Source of the DNA: Apiosordaria backusii
Lineage: Eukaryota; Ascomycota; Sordariomycetes; Sordariales; Lasiosphaeriaceae
Length of the DNA: 64,000 nucleotides
Reading direction: 5' to 3'
NCBI GenBank assembly: GCA_030549205.1
Contig: JAUKTV010000021.1
Span: 62,001-126,000, forward strand
The translations under genes and the position numbers were made by a program. This document shows, one piece after another, positions 26,701 to 38,434 of the stretch. How positions within the stretch are numbered: the first letter of the stretch is position 1; each line of letters opens with the position of its first letter. Below the pieces are notes generated by a model. It saw nothing but the letters and a program-made list of their open reading frames with translations. It searched no databases and was not told the origin of the DNA.

Positions 26701-29700
26701 TCCCATTGCTTTTTTGCCTGAGCCCATCAACTTCTGCTGTCACACCAGGCCGTCCCTGCCATTATGCCGAGCCATACGCACGAAAACAAGCACACCACCA
26801 CACCACTATCTCGTCAACGCTGTGCAGCGGTAGACTGCTATGGCATTTGTATCGAGCTCGCGATCAACCATCCGTCAGGTATCAACGCTTCGGTTCTGCT
26901 CAAATCATGAGACGCAGCACTCATGGCTACTGTACAAGGCTTCCGTCGATTGGGTGTTTTCAGCTTGGACGTCGTCGGGAGAGAGCCATGATGGTGGTTA
27001 CCTACAAGAAACATCACTTTGCCGCCAAGATATGGTGTGCCTGTCTTGCAGGTCATTCAGTATAGCACATCATGACGATGGTGGATCATCCCGATGGTGT
27101 TGAATATGCACTTTTGAATACGCTTTTGCTGCCCGACTGTATCACCTCCCTTCGCCGATTTAGAGGATCCGCGCTTGACGAGGCGGCCTGGCTACAAATC
27201 ATGGGGTACCCTTGCTCTTCGTCATGCAGCTCCCGGTGGTGGTGTGGCTCTCTGAGCAAAAATGGACCTGACGCTGCAGCGGAATCTCGTGGCAGGTGTC
27301 CAGATGGACGGAGAAGCCTCCAGCCCGCTTATACGACTTGGTGTGGGTTCAATGAGACAGACCAGTACGACAAGGTACCTGTTCGAGGCCACATGTACTG
27401 TCAAGTTTCCCATTCTTCCCGCTGGGAAGGAATGAGTAACCCCTCGATTGGGAGATTTGATGCTTGTCGTGAACTGACTTGGGCATGAACTATCTCACAT
27501 CCAGAGTTGGCCTACTTGAATAGGATATATTCACTCGCACGCGGCCCATTTCTTGGTCTATCATCGGAGCTAGATATTACTTTCTCAAGCCTCAGGCCGA
27601 TCTCCCTCAGATCTTCGTCACAAATCAACGCCGCACAATCAGAAGGTTTTCAAGAGTCGATGTCCACCTACTAGGGCTTTTCTGGCCATGATTGTCCGAG
27701 CATAGGTGAGATGAATAGCGAGATCGGTGCGGTTTTGCGATCTGACTAATCTGTAACGGTCTATAGTTCGTTGCCTGTTATATGAACAGCAGTCGTTTCC
27801 TTTGTTCGGCTACTTGCTTAGGGCGGTTAAAAAGATACCCAATTTTCATGGAAGCGATTGCGTATCTGTTGGCGGAACATGTATTGGCCCCTCTTCGACT
27901 TCACTAAACATTCAGGGAAGCCAGGATGATACCCAGCGAACGCCCTATCAAACGAGGCCGGCGCAAGTTTGGCTGAATACTGATATAGGGTGGCCATGCT
28001 TCTTAGCACCGCCGGATTTCGGAGCTTCAGGCTCAAACAGTAATGCCATTAAAACACTTGCAGGTCATCTCCATTACTGCGTCCTCAAGGCTCAGCGGAG
28101 TGCATCTGACATATCACATTGAGAATCTAGACCTCGCTCAGCAACCCAGCCTTCTTCACGTCGTCCTCTGAGAAGGAGACCTCCTTCCTTTTCGGCCCAT
28201 GTTCGGAAAGAATAGATGAAAGGTCCATCCAATCAGGCTCCCCAAGCTATCGGTAACACAGAAATCTCATCCATTCAGAGGAGGAAAATGAGCTCTGCCA
28301 TTCTGTGACTGGAACCAGTGCGCATACAAGGCCCCCAATCAGAGCCAGTTGCTCTCCTTGAGACCCCCAATCGTCACCAACAAACGGCCGTGAGGTGTGC
28401 CTCGGCTATACCACCCGCTTGAAACTTGCGCATCGGCTGAGTTCGCGTCGGAAGGTTGGCGGAGCAATGTTGTGACAACAACGGGCAACGCGGCCACACG
28501 CGCGCCGGTGTACCATCGAACGGGAAGACGCCCCCTTTGAGTGACCAGCTGGTCTCAAAGAGATGAAATATCTACATTGGATCCAGTCCCTCGGGAGCTG
28601 CCACTACAGGCGTGGTTTGTAAGTTGTCAACTGTGCTTCCTACCAAAAGCAGAACCGGCGGGCGAGGAGTCGCAGCTAGAAGAGTCTCGTTCAGGTAGGT
28701 CGTGCTAGACTGAGGTTGCGCAAACACCCCTCTTTACCCCGAATGCAGGCTCTTGTTTAACCTTGATTCCGGATTTGTTCGCTAACCCAGTCCAAATCGG
28801 GGCCGGTAGGCTTCTCGGTCAAACCCAGACTCTCACAGCATGGGAAGGCCGCTTCCTTTTCGCCACAAGACCCTACACCGCGTCGAAACCGATCATGACA
28901 CGGCAGCGCGTCTCATGCGGTGGTCAACTAGAGAAGCTCCGTGATCAAGTCCAGCCAGGCGGACATGACGATCCATTGCGGAGATTGGCAAAGCACTGGA
29001 GGTAGCTGGCACCTGTTTCTCTGGCAGGAACCTGATACTCTGCTTCGCCGAAAGCAATCTTCAACTACGTGGCAGGCGCTTGTTGACAGGGGCAATATCA
29101 CGCAAAACAGCAATATAGGAGATCAGGGATTGCGGAGCGAGCGACGGACGACTGGTTTGGGATCTGTCTGAAAGACTGCGTTCCGCATCTGCCCGTCATA
29201 CAAACGTGTCATCAGGCGCATCGAGCTCCATCGGCCTGCTGGGGCGAGGCATCCAAAGGGGGACGGCCGCCAGGTGCTTCTCTCTCCAGGTCTTCCGTGG
29301 CATCGTGTCACAGGCTGCTTGGGGGAGCTTACTTTGTCTCTCCCTGCTGACAAGCTCAGGGATAGGCTTTCTTGTCTCGTGTGAGCACAAGTTGTCGGCT
29401 CGGTGCTGTCAAGTCAAGGAACTGCGTGGTCTCACAGACGGATGCGGGCGGCGCCGAGGCTCGATGGATCCCCAGAAAAAAAGCCGTAATTGCCACCTTT
29501 TCCGCAGCGGTGGGGGGAAGGGACTAGGGGTGTTCATTCCGGCCGTTGTCGTTGCTCCCGCGTGGCCGAAGCCAGGATGTCGAGATGGGAGGCAAGGGTT
29601 TTGGTTCTTCTCGGTCAAGCCACCCATCAGAGACAGACAGATTCTGATACGCCTAGGAAGTCTCATCGAAGTTCCAAGCCGGTACCCACACGCGCCCACC

Positions 29701-31847
29701 CATGATACAAGACATGATATCAGCCAGGTAAACGTGGTGGACGGGGGGTGTCTTGTTCAACACCAGCATGCAGCCTCTCGGAGGGTGCGGATAATGTAGA
29801 ACAATCAAAATTTGCAGGGAAGAGTTTGCAGCCAGCTGAACCCGTGATAGCAAACCATGGAGAAAGGCTACCCAAGCATCATATTACTTCGGCCCCGAAC
29901 GGCCAGCGGGAAAGATCCCTGGCCCCGAAGACGCGACCCGATTCGCGAGCGAGGAGCATATTCACAATCATCGAAGGGCCTTTCGGTCAGACACTAAGAA
30001 TAGTAGCAACGCTGAGGGGTCATCATCATCATCAGCATCATCATGAGGGGCGGTGATGTGGAAGGACCGAGTCCCCAGAAGGGCCTATTTTCCCTGCTTG
30101 CATATCAGGATGGCAAGATGCTGACTGGGTCTCGTTGTCCGACGATGTGCAAAAGGTCCGATGCCGCGCCCTGTGTTCTGGTGATGATGGTATGTTTATT
30201 TACCTTTGTGGGAGGTACCTGTTCTGACAGTGCCACAGGCTTGTGAGAGGTGAGGTGTCTCGTGTCTACCTCCCCTCATTACTGTACCTCATGCGAAAGG
30301 TCGATATTGAAGACAGCCACATGCAGCAAGAGAGCAAGCCTTGTAGCAAAGCATGGCAGACGCATTGAACACGTCCGAGTGTGGATCGACGTACACACAG
30401 CAAGCATCGATCATCCCGACACATCCTTTACGTCTCCTGACAGGTTCTCTCTGAGACCAAAACGAAGGGGATGGAATGTGCTCACAAAAGTTCAGGTAAA
30501 GCATGATCTTTGTGCCATACATGAGACAGAAGCATGGCCAATCTGTCACTCACTGGCAGGTTGTTCACGATAAACGCTAATGACGGCTGTGATATCTAGC
30601 CCGCCCCACATTTGATCCCTTCGATGTTGTTTTTATCAGATCACCTGTTTCTATTTGATGCAAGTCATCCAGGGCCTTTCGGGCGCAAGCATGCAAGAGC
30701 AGAATTTTTCGGACGAGTGAAAAATCTGCAAAGCTGGAAGCATCGAATCACCGAAGAGACAATAGAAGCAAATAGAGGATATTGCTGCAGCAAACGAAAA
30801 AGAGCAAGTCCAATGAGACGCCATCGAATTGTACTCCCCCCCTTTTTCCCCCTGACGGGCTGGACACGGGACGGGGTTGGGAGGGCGCGTCTCGCAACCT
30901 CGTGTAAGCCTCTCTATTCTCGGGATCATCCGGAGAGCGAAGGGTCAGCTGAAAGGGGAAGACAAGAAGGTCATGGAGAAATTTTAAGCTCTAGGCAACG
31001 ATTCACCCCTCGGAGGAGGGAAGCACAAATATGGTCTTTGTGTGAGGGTGTCGTTTGAAAGGAGGTTGAAAGAGAGTCCACTGACCAACAGAAGAAGCAA
31101 GCAATGAGTGGGCCATGTTGGTGGAGAAAAGACGCTTTGGCCAACGGTTTTTTGACGGGGCTTTTTGGTGACTCTGCTGAGGGCTCGTTCCCCCCTGGCT
31201 CTTTTGGGCTGACAGCTGGGCTGTGATACGCTGTAAGGCCAGCAATGGAACATGGGGCATCATGGGTTCGCCTCTCCGCCCGGGGGAGGAGTCACAGCGG
31301 GAACATGACGTACACTTTGAGATATCAGAAATCAGCAGTGCAGGTTGAACTACCAACCTCTTCAGTGAATCACATCGACACAGAGGAAAAAGTCCTTCTT
31401 GTGTTTTGGTCGCGTCTCTTTGACCGAGTCCTCGCACTTTGACGTTTCTAGTTTTTGCCCAGCTGACGGCGGGAAGAGAGGAGGCGGGAGCAAGGCAACC
31501 AAGAGATTTGGGCGGGCATATTGGATTCCATCTCCTCTCGTGACTTTTGTGATCTGAGCGATTTCCGATTTCCCGATTTCCGCATTGTCGATTATCGATT
31601 TGCATTACTTTGATCCCGAAGAACACACACGCACAACAACGGCAACAACAAACAAGACAACTCGGTCCATTAGGTACCGACCCGTTTATTGCCTCTCTTT
31701 CTTTTCCCGAGTCACATGAAAGGGTGAGGAAAAGGCAACCGCGAGTTTCGATAGCCTCTTTTTTCCTTGCCTGTCGCCTGGAACCTGTCTCATTTATTAC
31801 ATAGTTTCACTCTAGGTACTCCAGGCGAGTCAAAGAGTGTTTAATCA
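17784..31847. other. 14-kb gene-poor upstream region of vib-1
   Basis: No conserved protein, tRNA or rRNA could be recognised. Frames up to about 200 residues exist on both strands, but they overlap one another, are low-complexity and show no domain. The part next to vib-1 (about 17.8-20.6 kb) is a candidate long promoter or 5' leader for that gene. It contains a 20-base G tract and many short upstream frames. Non-coding transcripts cannot be excluded from sequence alone. Confidence 0.4.
18251..18270. repeat. Poly-G/poly-C tract, 20 bases
   Basis: Twenty consecutive G on the plus strand, about 470 bp upstream of the vib-1 start codon (poly-C in the sense of that gene). Tracts like this can form G-quadruplexes on the plus strand and are unstable in length. 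Confidence 0.97.
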
Positions 31848-33662
31848 ATGCCGAAGAAGAGACACCAAAAACAGTATTCCAAGCCGCAGTCCACAGCACC
31901 AGCGTCACTCAGCAGTAGCAGCAGTACGGCTGTCAGCAGACACAACAGCCACCATGGTGCGTTTCGGTTTATTTCTCTCTCTCTCTCTCTTTGCCTGTTG
32001 TTACCACACCGGCGCCGCGCATGATGTCCACATCCCCTCCCCCATCGTGTGTCCCCGCAACCGTTGAACGTTGAACGGGCTGGGGGGGCGGTTTGGCCCG
32101 TGGATTGGATGCTTCCTTTATCGCACCCCCCTCCTTCACCGATGCCGTTTTTGTCACCCACCCCCCATGGTGTACGTTTTGTGTTTCTTCACACTTGGGG
32201 TGTTGTGTCGTATGGGTATCCGAATTGTCATATGAATGATTAGATAAACTAACATGTGATTGATATCTTTTTGTCCATCGACATAGACGATCAGCAGCAG
32301 AACCGCTCCGTCAATGAACTGCTCGCCGACCTGCGTCGCGTGGGGCTGAGGGACGGTGGCTCATCGCAGGTCCGTCCACTAGAGGCGTTTGTTCAGCCTA
32401 CGGTTCCGCCGGCCATACGGCAGATCCTCCAGCTGCCGGAGACGCCGGCGCCGCGTCCAAGGCGCCCAGTGCGCGTTGATGCCACGGGCAGGAGGTTACC
32501 TCCTGGGCCTGCGCCCCCGCGGAGCTGGGTGTCCAGGCCTGTAGGGAGTAGTCAGTATAGTGACCCCCGAACGGTGATTGAGTTTGGGGGCGCGCAGAAT
32601 TATGCTCAGAGGCCGCTGCCTGGTGTGAATCTTCCTGCGAAGGGAAGCTTGATGGATCTAGTACTGCGGAGATTCGTGAGGACCTGGGACTGGCAGATGG
32701 AATACTGCCGATATGTCCTTTATGAGCTACCCACACGGGTGAGGACAGCGTTGTTGGCGTATATTGGGTTGTATAGTGCGAAGGGAGTGACGTTGCAAGA
32801 TCTGATGGCGATCTTGCTGCCTCCCCCCTTTGCCGAGGATGAAGATGATGAAAGCCAGGATGACGAGGTAGGAAGAACAGAGTTTCTCCCTCCAAGCATC
32901 GTAAACGCTGACCTCTCCCGCCTCGACCTCTCTTGGTCACTGGGACGTTCACTGAAAATCCGCGACCTGTCGGATTTCTTGTTTCCCCCCGCAGCAGCTG
33001 CGGTGGTATCAGAGGTTAATCCCAAAGAGTCATGGGACGCTCCTGATGAAGAAACAGCACCAGAGCCGCCAATACCGGCTGCCCTGCTGCCAAACTTGAC
33101 ACACCTCTCGTTGGCACTCGATCCTGAACACGCCCACAACGTCTCATGGCGACACTTGCTTGCCTTCGCAACCCATCTTCCTAATCTAACGCACCTGAGT
33201 CTGGCTTTTTGGCCGGAGCCATCGCTCACACCCAACGCCAAACTGGCGAGCATGGTCACTGCCCAGGGGCAGGTGATCCAGTACGGGGGGACGGGACCAT
33301 ACAGTCACAGTCTTGACAACGACTGGACAGAGGCGATCATGGTGCTGAACCGGCTGAGCAAGAGTTTATATCAGCTGGAGTATTTGGACTTGACGGGGTG
33401 TGGGCTGTGGGCTTCGGCGCTGTGGTCAAAGAGTGGACATGATATGGTTGACTGGGTTGGCGCTTGGAGCAAGGTGGAGAGGATAGTGATGTATGCTGGG
33501 TATAAACTGGGAGAGGAGGCAGGGAGTAGTGACAAGGCGAGGTATGAGATGGTGAGGGAGAATGCGAGGAGGGTGGAGAGGTATGTCAGAGGACGGAGGG
33601 CGGAAAAGGGGATGGGGAAGAGGGGGATTGTGGTTGAGATCGATGAGGGGGAAAAGGAGTGA
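31848..33662 (+). CDS. Hypothetical protein with leucine-rich segments
   Basis: Exon 1 (31848-31956) starts MPKKRHQKQYSKPQ and is Ser/His-rich. A 330-bp intron (GTGCGT to CATAG, 31957-32286) joins it in frame to exon 2 (32287-33662), giving 494 residues. The first 130 residues are Pro/Arg-rich and probably disordered. A helical, conserved-looking middle follows (RFVRTWDWQMEYCRYVLYEL), then an acidic patch (EDEDDESQDDE, about 220). Two leucine-rich segments, LPNLTHLSLAL and LPNLTHLSLAF, lie at about 304 and 338, and a third of the type LEYLDLTGCGL near 412. The C-terminus is highly charged. The leucine pattern suggests a short LRR-like scaffold. I do not recognise a named family and infer no function beyond a possible protein-binding surface. 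Codon pattern and splice signals support a real gene. It lies upstream of and parallel to the BTB-bromodomain gene. Confidence 0.8.
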
Positions 33663-34208
33663 GGATCTTCACTGTGTGTTGTATATAATGCATCTAGAGG
33701 GATAAATCTGCAACAGGATCTCTGGACATAAGCAGGAGGGTATCGATCTCACCCCTCAGGGTCTCATTGTGATCTACTCTATACCCCATCGCTTGTGCAA
33801 TGCTTTTAAAGACACTCCGTGAAGTGACATGACCAAAGCACGATGTTTTTTGAGAAGCAACCGGCCATCGTCGGGATGAGCCAGGATCAGCCTACCTACT
33901 GATGAGTATGCCCAACATTCATGGCAACTAACATGAATATACAAAGCACCGTTGACGGAGAACTCACATTTCTGACTTCACGCCTCATGCTCTTATTTCC
34001 ACGAAAAGAAACATCGCCATTGTGGTGAGCCCCTTTTTCGAAGCAGTCAAAAGATATAAGATGTGGTTAGGTTAGCTTGACCGTAAAAGCACAGCACGTC
34101 CTTCCACACAGGAACCATGCAACACCGAAATAAAAATCTACCATACTCGACCACCAAATTAGAGAAGGCCAAAAAAAGGACTGAATGTGGAAAGTGTGCA
34201 AAAGATAA
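33663..34208. other. Intergenic, 3' flank
   Basis: This is the 3' region of the leucine-rich protein gene, up to tRNA-Cys. It is A/T-rich towards the tRNA. I see no feature in it. Confidence 0.5.
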
Positions 34209-34280
34209 AGGACGAAACGTGATTTGAACACGTGACCTACCGGACTGCAGCCGGTTGCTCTACCCCTGAGCTATTCGTCC
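34209..34280 (-). tRNA. tRNA-Cys (GCA)
   Basis: On the minus strand acceptor GGACGAA pairs with TTCGTCC. The D arm is GCTC/GAGC, the anticodon stem ACCGG/CCGGT encloses loop CTGCAGT (anticodon GCA), and the T arm is ACGTG-TTCAAAT-CACGT. The discriminator base is T, the identity base of tRNA-Cys. There is no intron. A run of four T follows downstream. Confidence 0.94.
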
Positions 34281-34808
34281 TAGGATGAATCAGCGATCGA
34301 TTGATAACGTGATTACTGGATGTGAGACTTATGAAGCTGCGTGATCCAAACACTATGATAATAAATGTAAAAAGAGGCTTGATGAAAACAGAAGATCGTT
34401 TGGTGCGCGCTCTCCGGAGTGTTGATAAGTTCAGAATGAATCCAAATGTTTTGCAAGTCGCCTTGTCAACGATGATGTGTTGCACCATGCACACAGTAAC
34501 TGAACTACTCTCGCACGGTACACAAAAGTGGGTCATAATGAAACCACAACTTGAATTGGATCACATCTCACGCTCATTCGCCAAAGCTCATCTGGCTTTT
34601 GACTTTACACAGCTCACTGCTCTTCTGTCCAAAAGACCAATTTGACAACACGACCTATGTGCCATCAATTTATCGTGTTACTCATTGCTCCACTATTACC
34701 AATCTGTCGCCGATCACATTATCATCGTTGATCTAAAAAAGAACCCCCCCACTTGTCACCAGTTGCTTCCCCAACAGCAAGAGATCACTACAGATCTCAC
34801 TCAGCCGG

Positions 34809-36548
34809 ATGTTTGAAGTCATGGAGGAGCCTATTGAGACGAGGTAAGTCAATTGATATTTATCAAATGTCATTTACTCTTTCACACTTCCTTCGAGTCA
34901 TAGCATGGAATAAACCATGAGCTTACTGCCATGGTGAACAACTCCTCTCATCCCATACCTAGACGGGTGGAATCTCAGACCCCATCATACAAAATCTGGA
35001 AAAGACCATGGACTAATCCCACTCACAACATCATACAGAATGGCGGAAGACCCTGTGTCGCAGCCTAATGGGGATGCTGTCGCTGTCGCTGCTGAAGCGG
35101 TCACCATCATTGTTGAGTCTGCCGATAAGAGTGCGAGCGATGTCGCCCCAGTTGATGTCGCCCCAGTTGATGTTGATGTCGCCCCAGTTGAAGTAGCGCC
35201 GCCAGCCAATAGCATCCAAGTATATCGACCATTCACCTGGTTGTAAGTCACATCCTCGCTCAACGGTACGCCACACCTATTGACCACAACCCATACAGGG
35301 AGCCCCACCCCATCTTTGTCATCGCCTTGGTTGGGCCCGACGAGATACCGTTCGGGATCCAAAAAGACTTCCTGTGCTCCAAGTCTTCCTTTTACCGCAA
35401 ATTCTTCAACGAAAACACGAACCAAGAGTCCATTGAGAACATTGTTAAGCTCCCCGATACACCTAGCGAAGTGTTTGCCTACTGCCAGAACTATCTTTAC
35501 ACTGGCCAGGTCTTTCCCACGCTGGACAACCTTCCTAGCTATGATGTGCTCATTGGCGTGTGGAAGCTCGGCCACATGCTTGGCATCGACGGCCTCTGCG
35601 ACGCGACACTGGACGCCATGATTGAGTGCAGACGCATCACCGAACACATCCCCGCTACACCACTTTTGGTGCAAGTATGGAAGGACACCCCTGAAGGCTC
35701 TTCGATAAGAAAGCTGCTCCTTTCGTGGGCTGCCGAGTATATGAAATCGTCGGAGTCCCGGACAGAGTTTGCGAGATCACTGCCGCAGGAGGTGTTGAGC
35801 GAGCTGGTGGTGGCTATGAGCTCACCGGAGAACGACTCTCCGTTTGACGAGCGGGCTGGCTCTGCTCCTGCTGTTCCCGCTCCGGCTGCCGAGAAGCGAC
35901 GTGACGCTGAAGGGGGACAGGAAGGCGGGCGGCCAGCCAAGAAGCAGCGTGTGTCGGAGGCTGCCATCAACGCGTCATCACCAGTCGTAACTCAGACCGC
36001 TTCTGGCCGCAAGATGGTAACGAAAGCAACTCCGTCGTCTGGGCCGAAAACCTCGTCGAAACCGGGCCCTAAACGCCGCACCAGTGGGGCAGCGAATGCG
36101 AATCAGCAGTTTTCAACGAACAAAAAGCTAAACTTTTGTGCCGACTTGTTGGCGCGAATGTTGTCTGGTCCTGGTAATTTTCCCTTTACTTCTTCCCTCC
36201 ATACTGATTCATCTGATACTGACATAATGACCAGGTTTTTGGACCCGTGTTGTCGGCCCCTTCAAAGACCCCGTCGACCCTCAGCGCGACGGTGTGCCCG
36301 ACTACTTCAATGTGATCAAGAAACCGATGGACTTGACGACGATGAAGAACAAGATGGACAACAAGGAGTACAATGACGAGCAAGAGTTCCTCGCCGACAT
36401 GAATCAGATCTTTGCGAACTGCTACGAGTACTGGAATGAGACCGACCCGATGTGGGGCGCGGCGGAGAAGCTGCAAAAGTCATTTGAGGACAAGTTCAGC
36501 CAGATGAACAAGTGGATCGCAAAGATGGAGGGGGATGAGGGGCATTAA
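34809..36548 (+). CDS. BTB/POZ-bromodomain fusion protein
   Basis: Four exons: 34809-34843, 35039-35242, 35299-36173 and 36235-36548. All introns are GT-AG and the frame is continuous (475 residues). If translation starts at the second in-frame ATG (35040), the protein is 463 residues and the first exon is leader; both are possible. In the 463-residue numbering, a Val/Ala/Asp-rich N-terminus with DVAPV repeats precedes a BTB domain (about 70-180; FLCSKSSFYRKFF, SEVFAYCQNYLYTGQV). A helical segment and a basic linker with a nuclear-signal-like RPAKKQR (about 280) and PGPKRR follow. A C-terminal bromodomain (about 345-455) has VPDYFNVIKKPMDL and ANCYEYWN, whose last Asn is the expected acetyl-lysine contact. 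Known family roles suggest a nuclear protein that dimerises or recruits partners through BTB and reads acetylated histones; this is inference. I do not recall a characterised fungal protein with this order of domains. Confidence 0.88.
35139..35189 (+). repeat. Coding 15-bp repeat (DVAPV)
   Basis: The 15-base unit GATGTCGCCCCAGTT occurs at 35139-35153, 35154-35168 and, after a GATGTT insert, 35175-35189, with no mismatch. It encodes DVAPV in the N-terminal tail of the BTB-bromodomain protein. Perfect identity suggests recent expansion. Confidence 0.95.
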
Positions 36549-37229
36549 TATGGCTCTGGTGCTAAGCTTGGGGATATTCCTGCTTATCCAACTATTCCGG
36601 CTGGTCTGGCTCCAGTCTCGAAAAATACCCAAGACGATACAACTGATTGTATAATACTCACCAGCGGTCAAACACGGTTGAGAAAAGAGGGAAAAGGGGT
36701 CAGTTTGTAAGATAAGCAAGCGTTTCTTATTGTCAGCATGGAGTTTTTTGTCTGGGTTTCGGCGGTTCATGTTTCTCAAGGTTTTCTTTCCTTTTAAGGA
36801 TTAATGGCTACTTATTCGGAGGGCGGAAGGGGAAAACCCCAAAAGGGTCGTTTCTGTTGAAAGGGTGCAAGACTGGAAAAGAAAGAAACAAAAAGACGAG
36901 GGTTGCAGATTGGTAGCAGGACCATTCGTGTACATTTTATAGGGGGCGGTAATGGTTTGGTCGGAGGAGCTAGCTCATTCAGCAGCTGCTGATTTCACCA
37001 ATGATAATATTTGAGAAAAAGGCTGCTAGCAAAAATCAACTATGGCTAGTTTGTGATTTGATGGGTATACGTGAGCGCATTCAGTGATGATGGCTTCCTC
37101 TTCGTATGGTAGATTCCATGATCCCAAAACGCCGTGATGGTGGGTTTCCCAAAAAGTTCCAATATAACCACCCGATACTCGTACACATACATACCTTGTA
37201 TCTTACACCCTTCTCAGTTCAGCAAAGCA
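36549..37229. other. Convergent 3' region
   Basis: This 681-bp stretch lies between the convergent 3' ends of the BTB-bromodomain gene and tim21, and presumably holds both 3' UTRs and termination signals. I see no other gene. Confidence 0.5.
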
Positions 37230-38045
37230 TCACCACCTGATTCCCAGGAATTTGAATCCTTCAGTCTTGGACCTTTCCTTCGCAGCCAGCGCGGCAGTAG
37301 CCTCCGCGTTCTCGAGGTATATCCTCTGCGAGTGCCCCCTGACATCGACATAAAAGTACTTGTACTCGTACTCCCTTCCTCCAACCGGCTTGAAAAGGTG
37401 GACATATGCCTTTCCAGTACCTCTCGGTCCTTTGAGCTATTGATTGTGATGTCATGTCAGCCTTTTTTTTTTTTTTTTTTCACTCTCCCTTGTTCACTGC
37501 CGTTGTCTGACGTACATTAAAGTTGATATACATATGCTCCACCCCATTCCGGTCCGTCACCTCGCTCGACGCAATCGGCCTCGCCCTCCGCCACTTGTTG
37601 CCCGTCTCCTCACCGAATGCCTCGATCTTCTTGCCATCGCCCAGCAGCTCGATCAGCCGCGCGTCGGTCTTGATACGGTTGACGGCTCGGTTGAAGTAGG
37701 CGGTCCGAGAGGAGGGGGAGAAGACTTCAGTGTAGAGAACGTAGAGGACGCCCGAGGTGAGGGCCAGGCCGAGGATGACGAGGCCGAAGTTGAAGGTTTG
37801 CTGGCTGGCGCGGGCGCCTTTTTCGAGGGTGGAGAGGGAGGACCAGGGGACGGAGCCGGTGTCGTTGAAGGGGTTACGGAGCGGCGTTTGGTTTCTGGCT
37901 CGGGTTTGGAGGAGGAGGTTTGGTGGTGGGTTGCGTAATGGCGGGGTTGGCTTGCTGGTTGGAGGACACGGAGGGTGGTTACTGGGGAGGTGGAAGTGAG
38001 GGATCGAAGCCGGAGGGCTGGGGTCAATCGGGGTTTGATCATCAT
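37230..38045 (-). CDS. tim21: Tim21, inner-membrane translocase subunit (apparent frameshift)
   Basis: The reading gives MMIKPRLTPALRLRSL... as a basic mitochondrial presequence, then a conserved core with one membrane segment (about FGLVILGLALTSGVLYVLY). The intermembrane-space domain includes KWRRARPIASSEV, VEHMYINFN and, after the 79-bp intron at 37437-37515, a C-terminus with YKYFYVDVRGHSQRIYLE. Tim21 belongs to the TIM23 presequence translocase and links it to TOM and the respiratory chain. The expected length of about 245 residues is met only if one base is added. The presequence frame and the core frame are offset by one at 37870-37873, where four C stand (minus strand) and five would restore RRSVTP into FNDTG. 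This is either an assembly error in a homopolymer or a real break. An intron there is not supported by splice signals. The intron also contains a 19-base T run on the plus strand. Confidence 0.85.
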
Positions 38046-38434
38046 GGCGGTTCGGAGTTATCCATTGCGCGGGGCAGTGGATTCAAGACTTGAGGTTATC
38101 GTCTGCTCGAGTGCGAGGTCAACGGGGAGCTTCAAGCTGCAGGCCCAAGCTTCTGCCGCCCCGGTATTTCCTCGGCGGGGGGAAAACATTCGGGGTGGCC
38201 CGTGGGTGCGGACGTGGGGCAGCTCAGCACTAAGGCCTATTCAGGATTAGCGGATTGACTTGATGCCACTTGGATGGATTCCTGGGCAGCCGCGAAATTG
38301 TGGCCCGTTGTCCCCTTGACTGGATTACCGTTGAACATTCCGGCAACGAGCGTCGACCGCACTTCACCCCTTGAATTATTATTCGAGACTGCCAAAACAC
38401 TCGACGACAGAGCCAACCGTTACACGCAGACAAA
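38046..38434. promoter_or_regulatory. Shared promoter region of tim21 and glo3
   Basis: The two start codons face away from each other across 389 bp, so both promoters must lie in or near this interval. I do not recognise a specific factor site. Co-regulation is possible but only inferred from arrangement. Confidence 0.5.

Noticed and set aside
37534..37938. 134-residue plus-strand frame rich in Gly and Glu
   Set aside because: It is the antisense shadow of the tim21 coding sequence.
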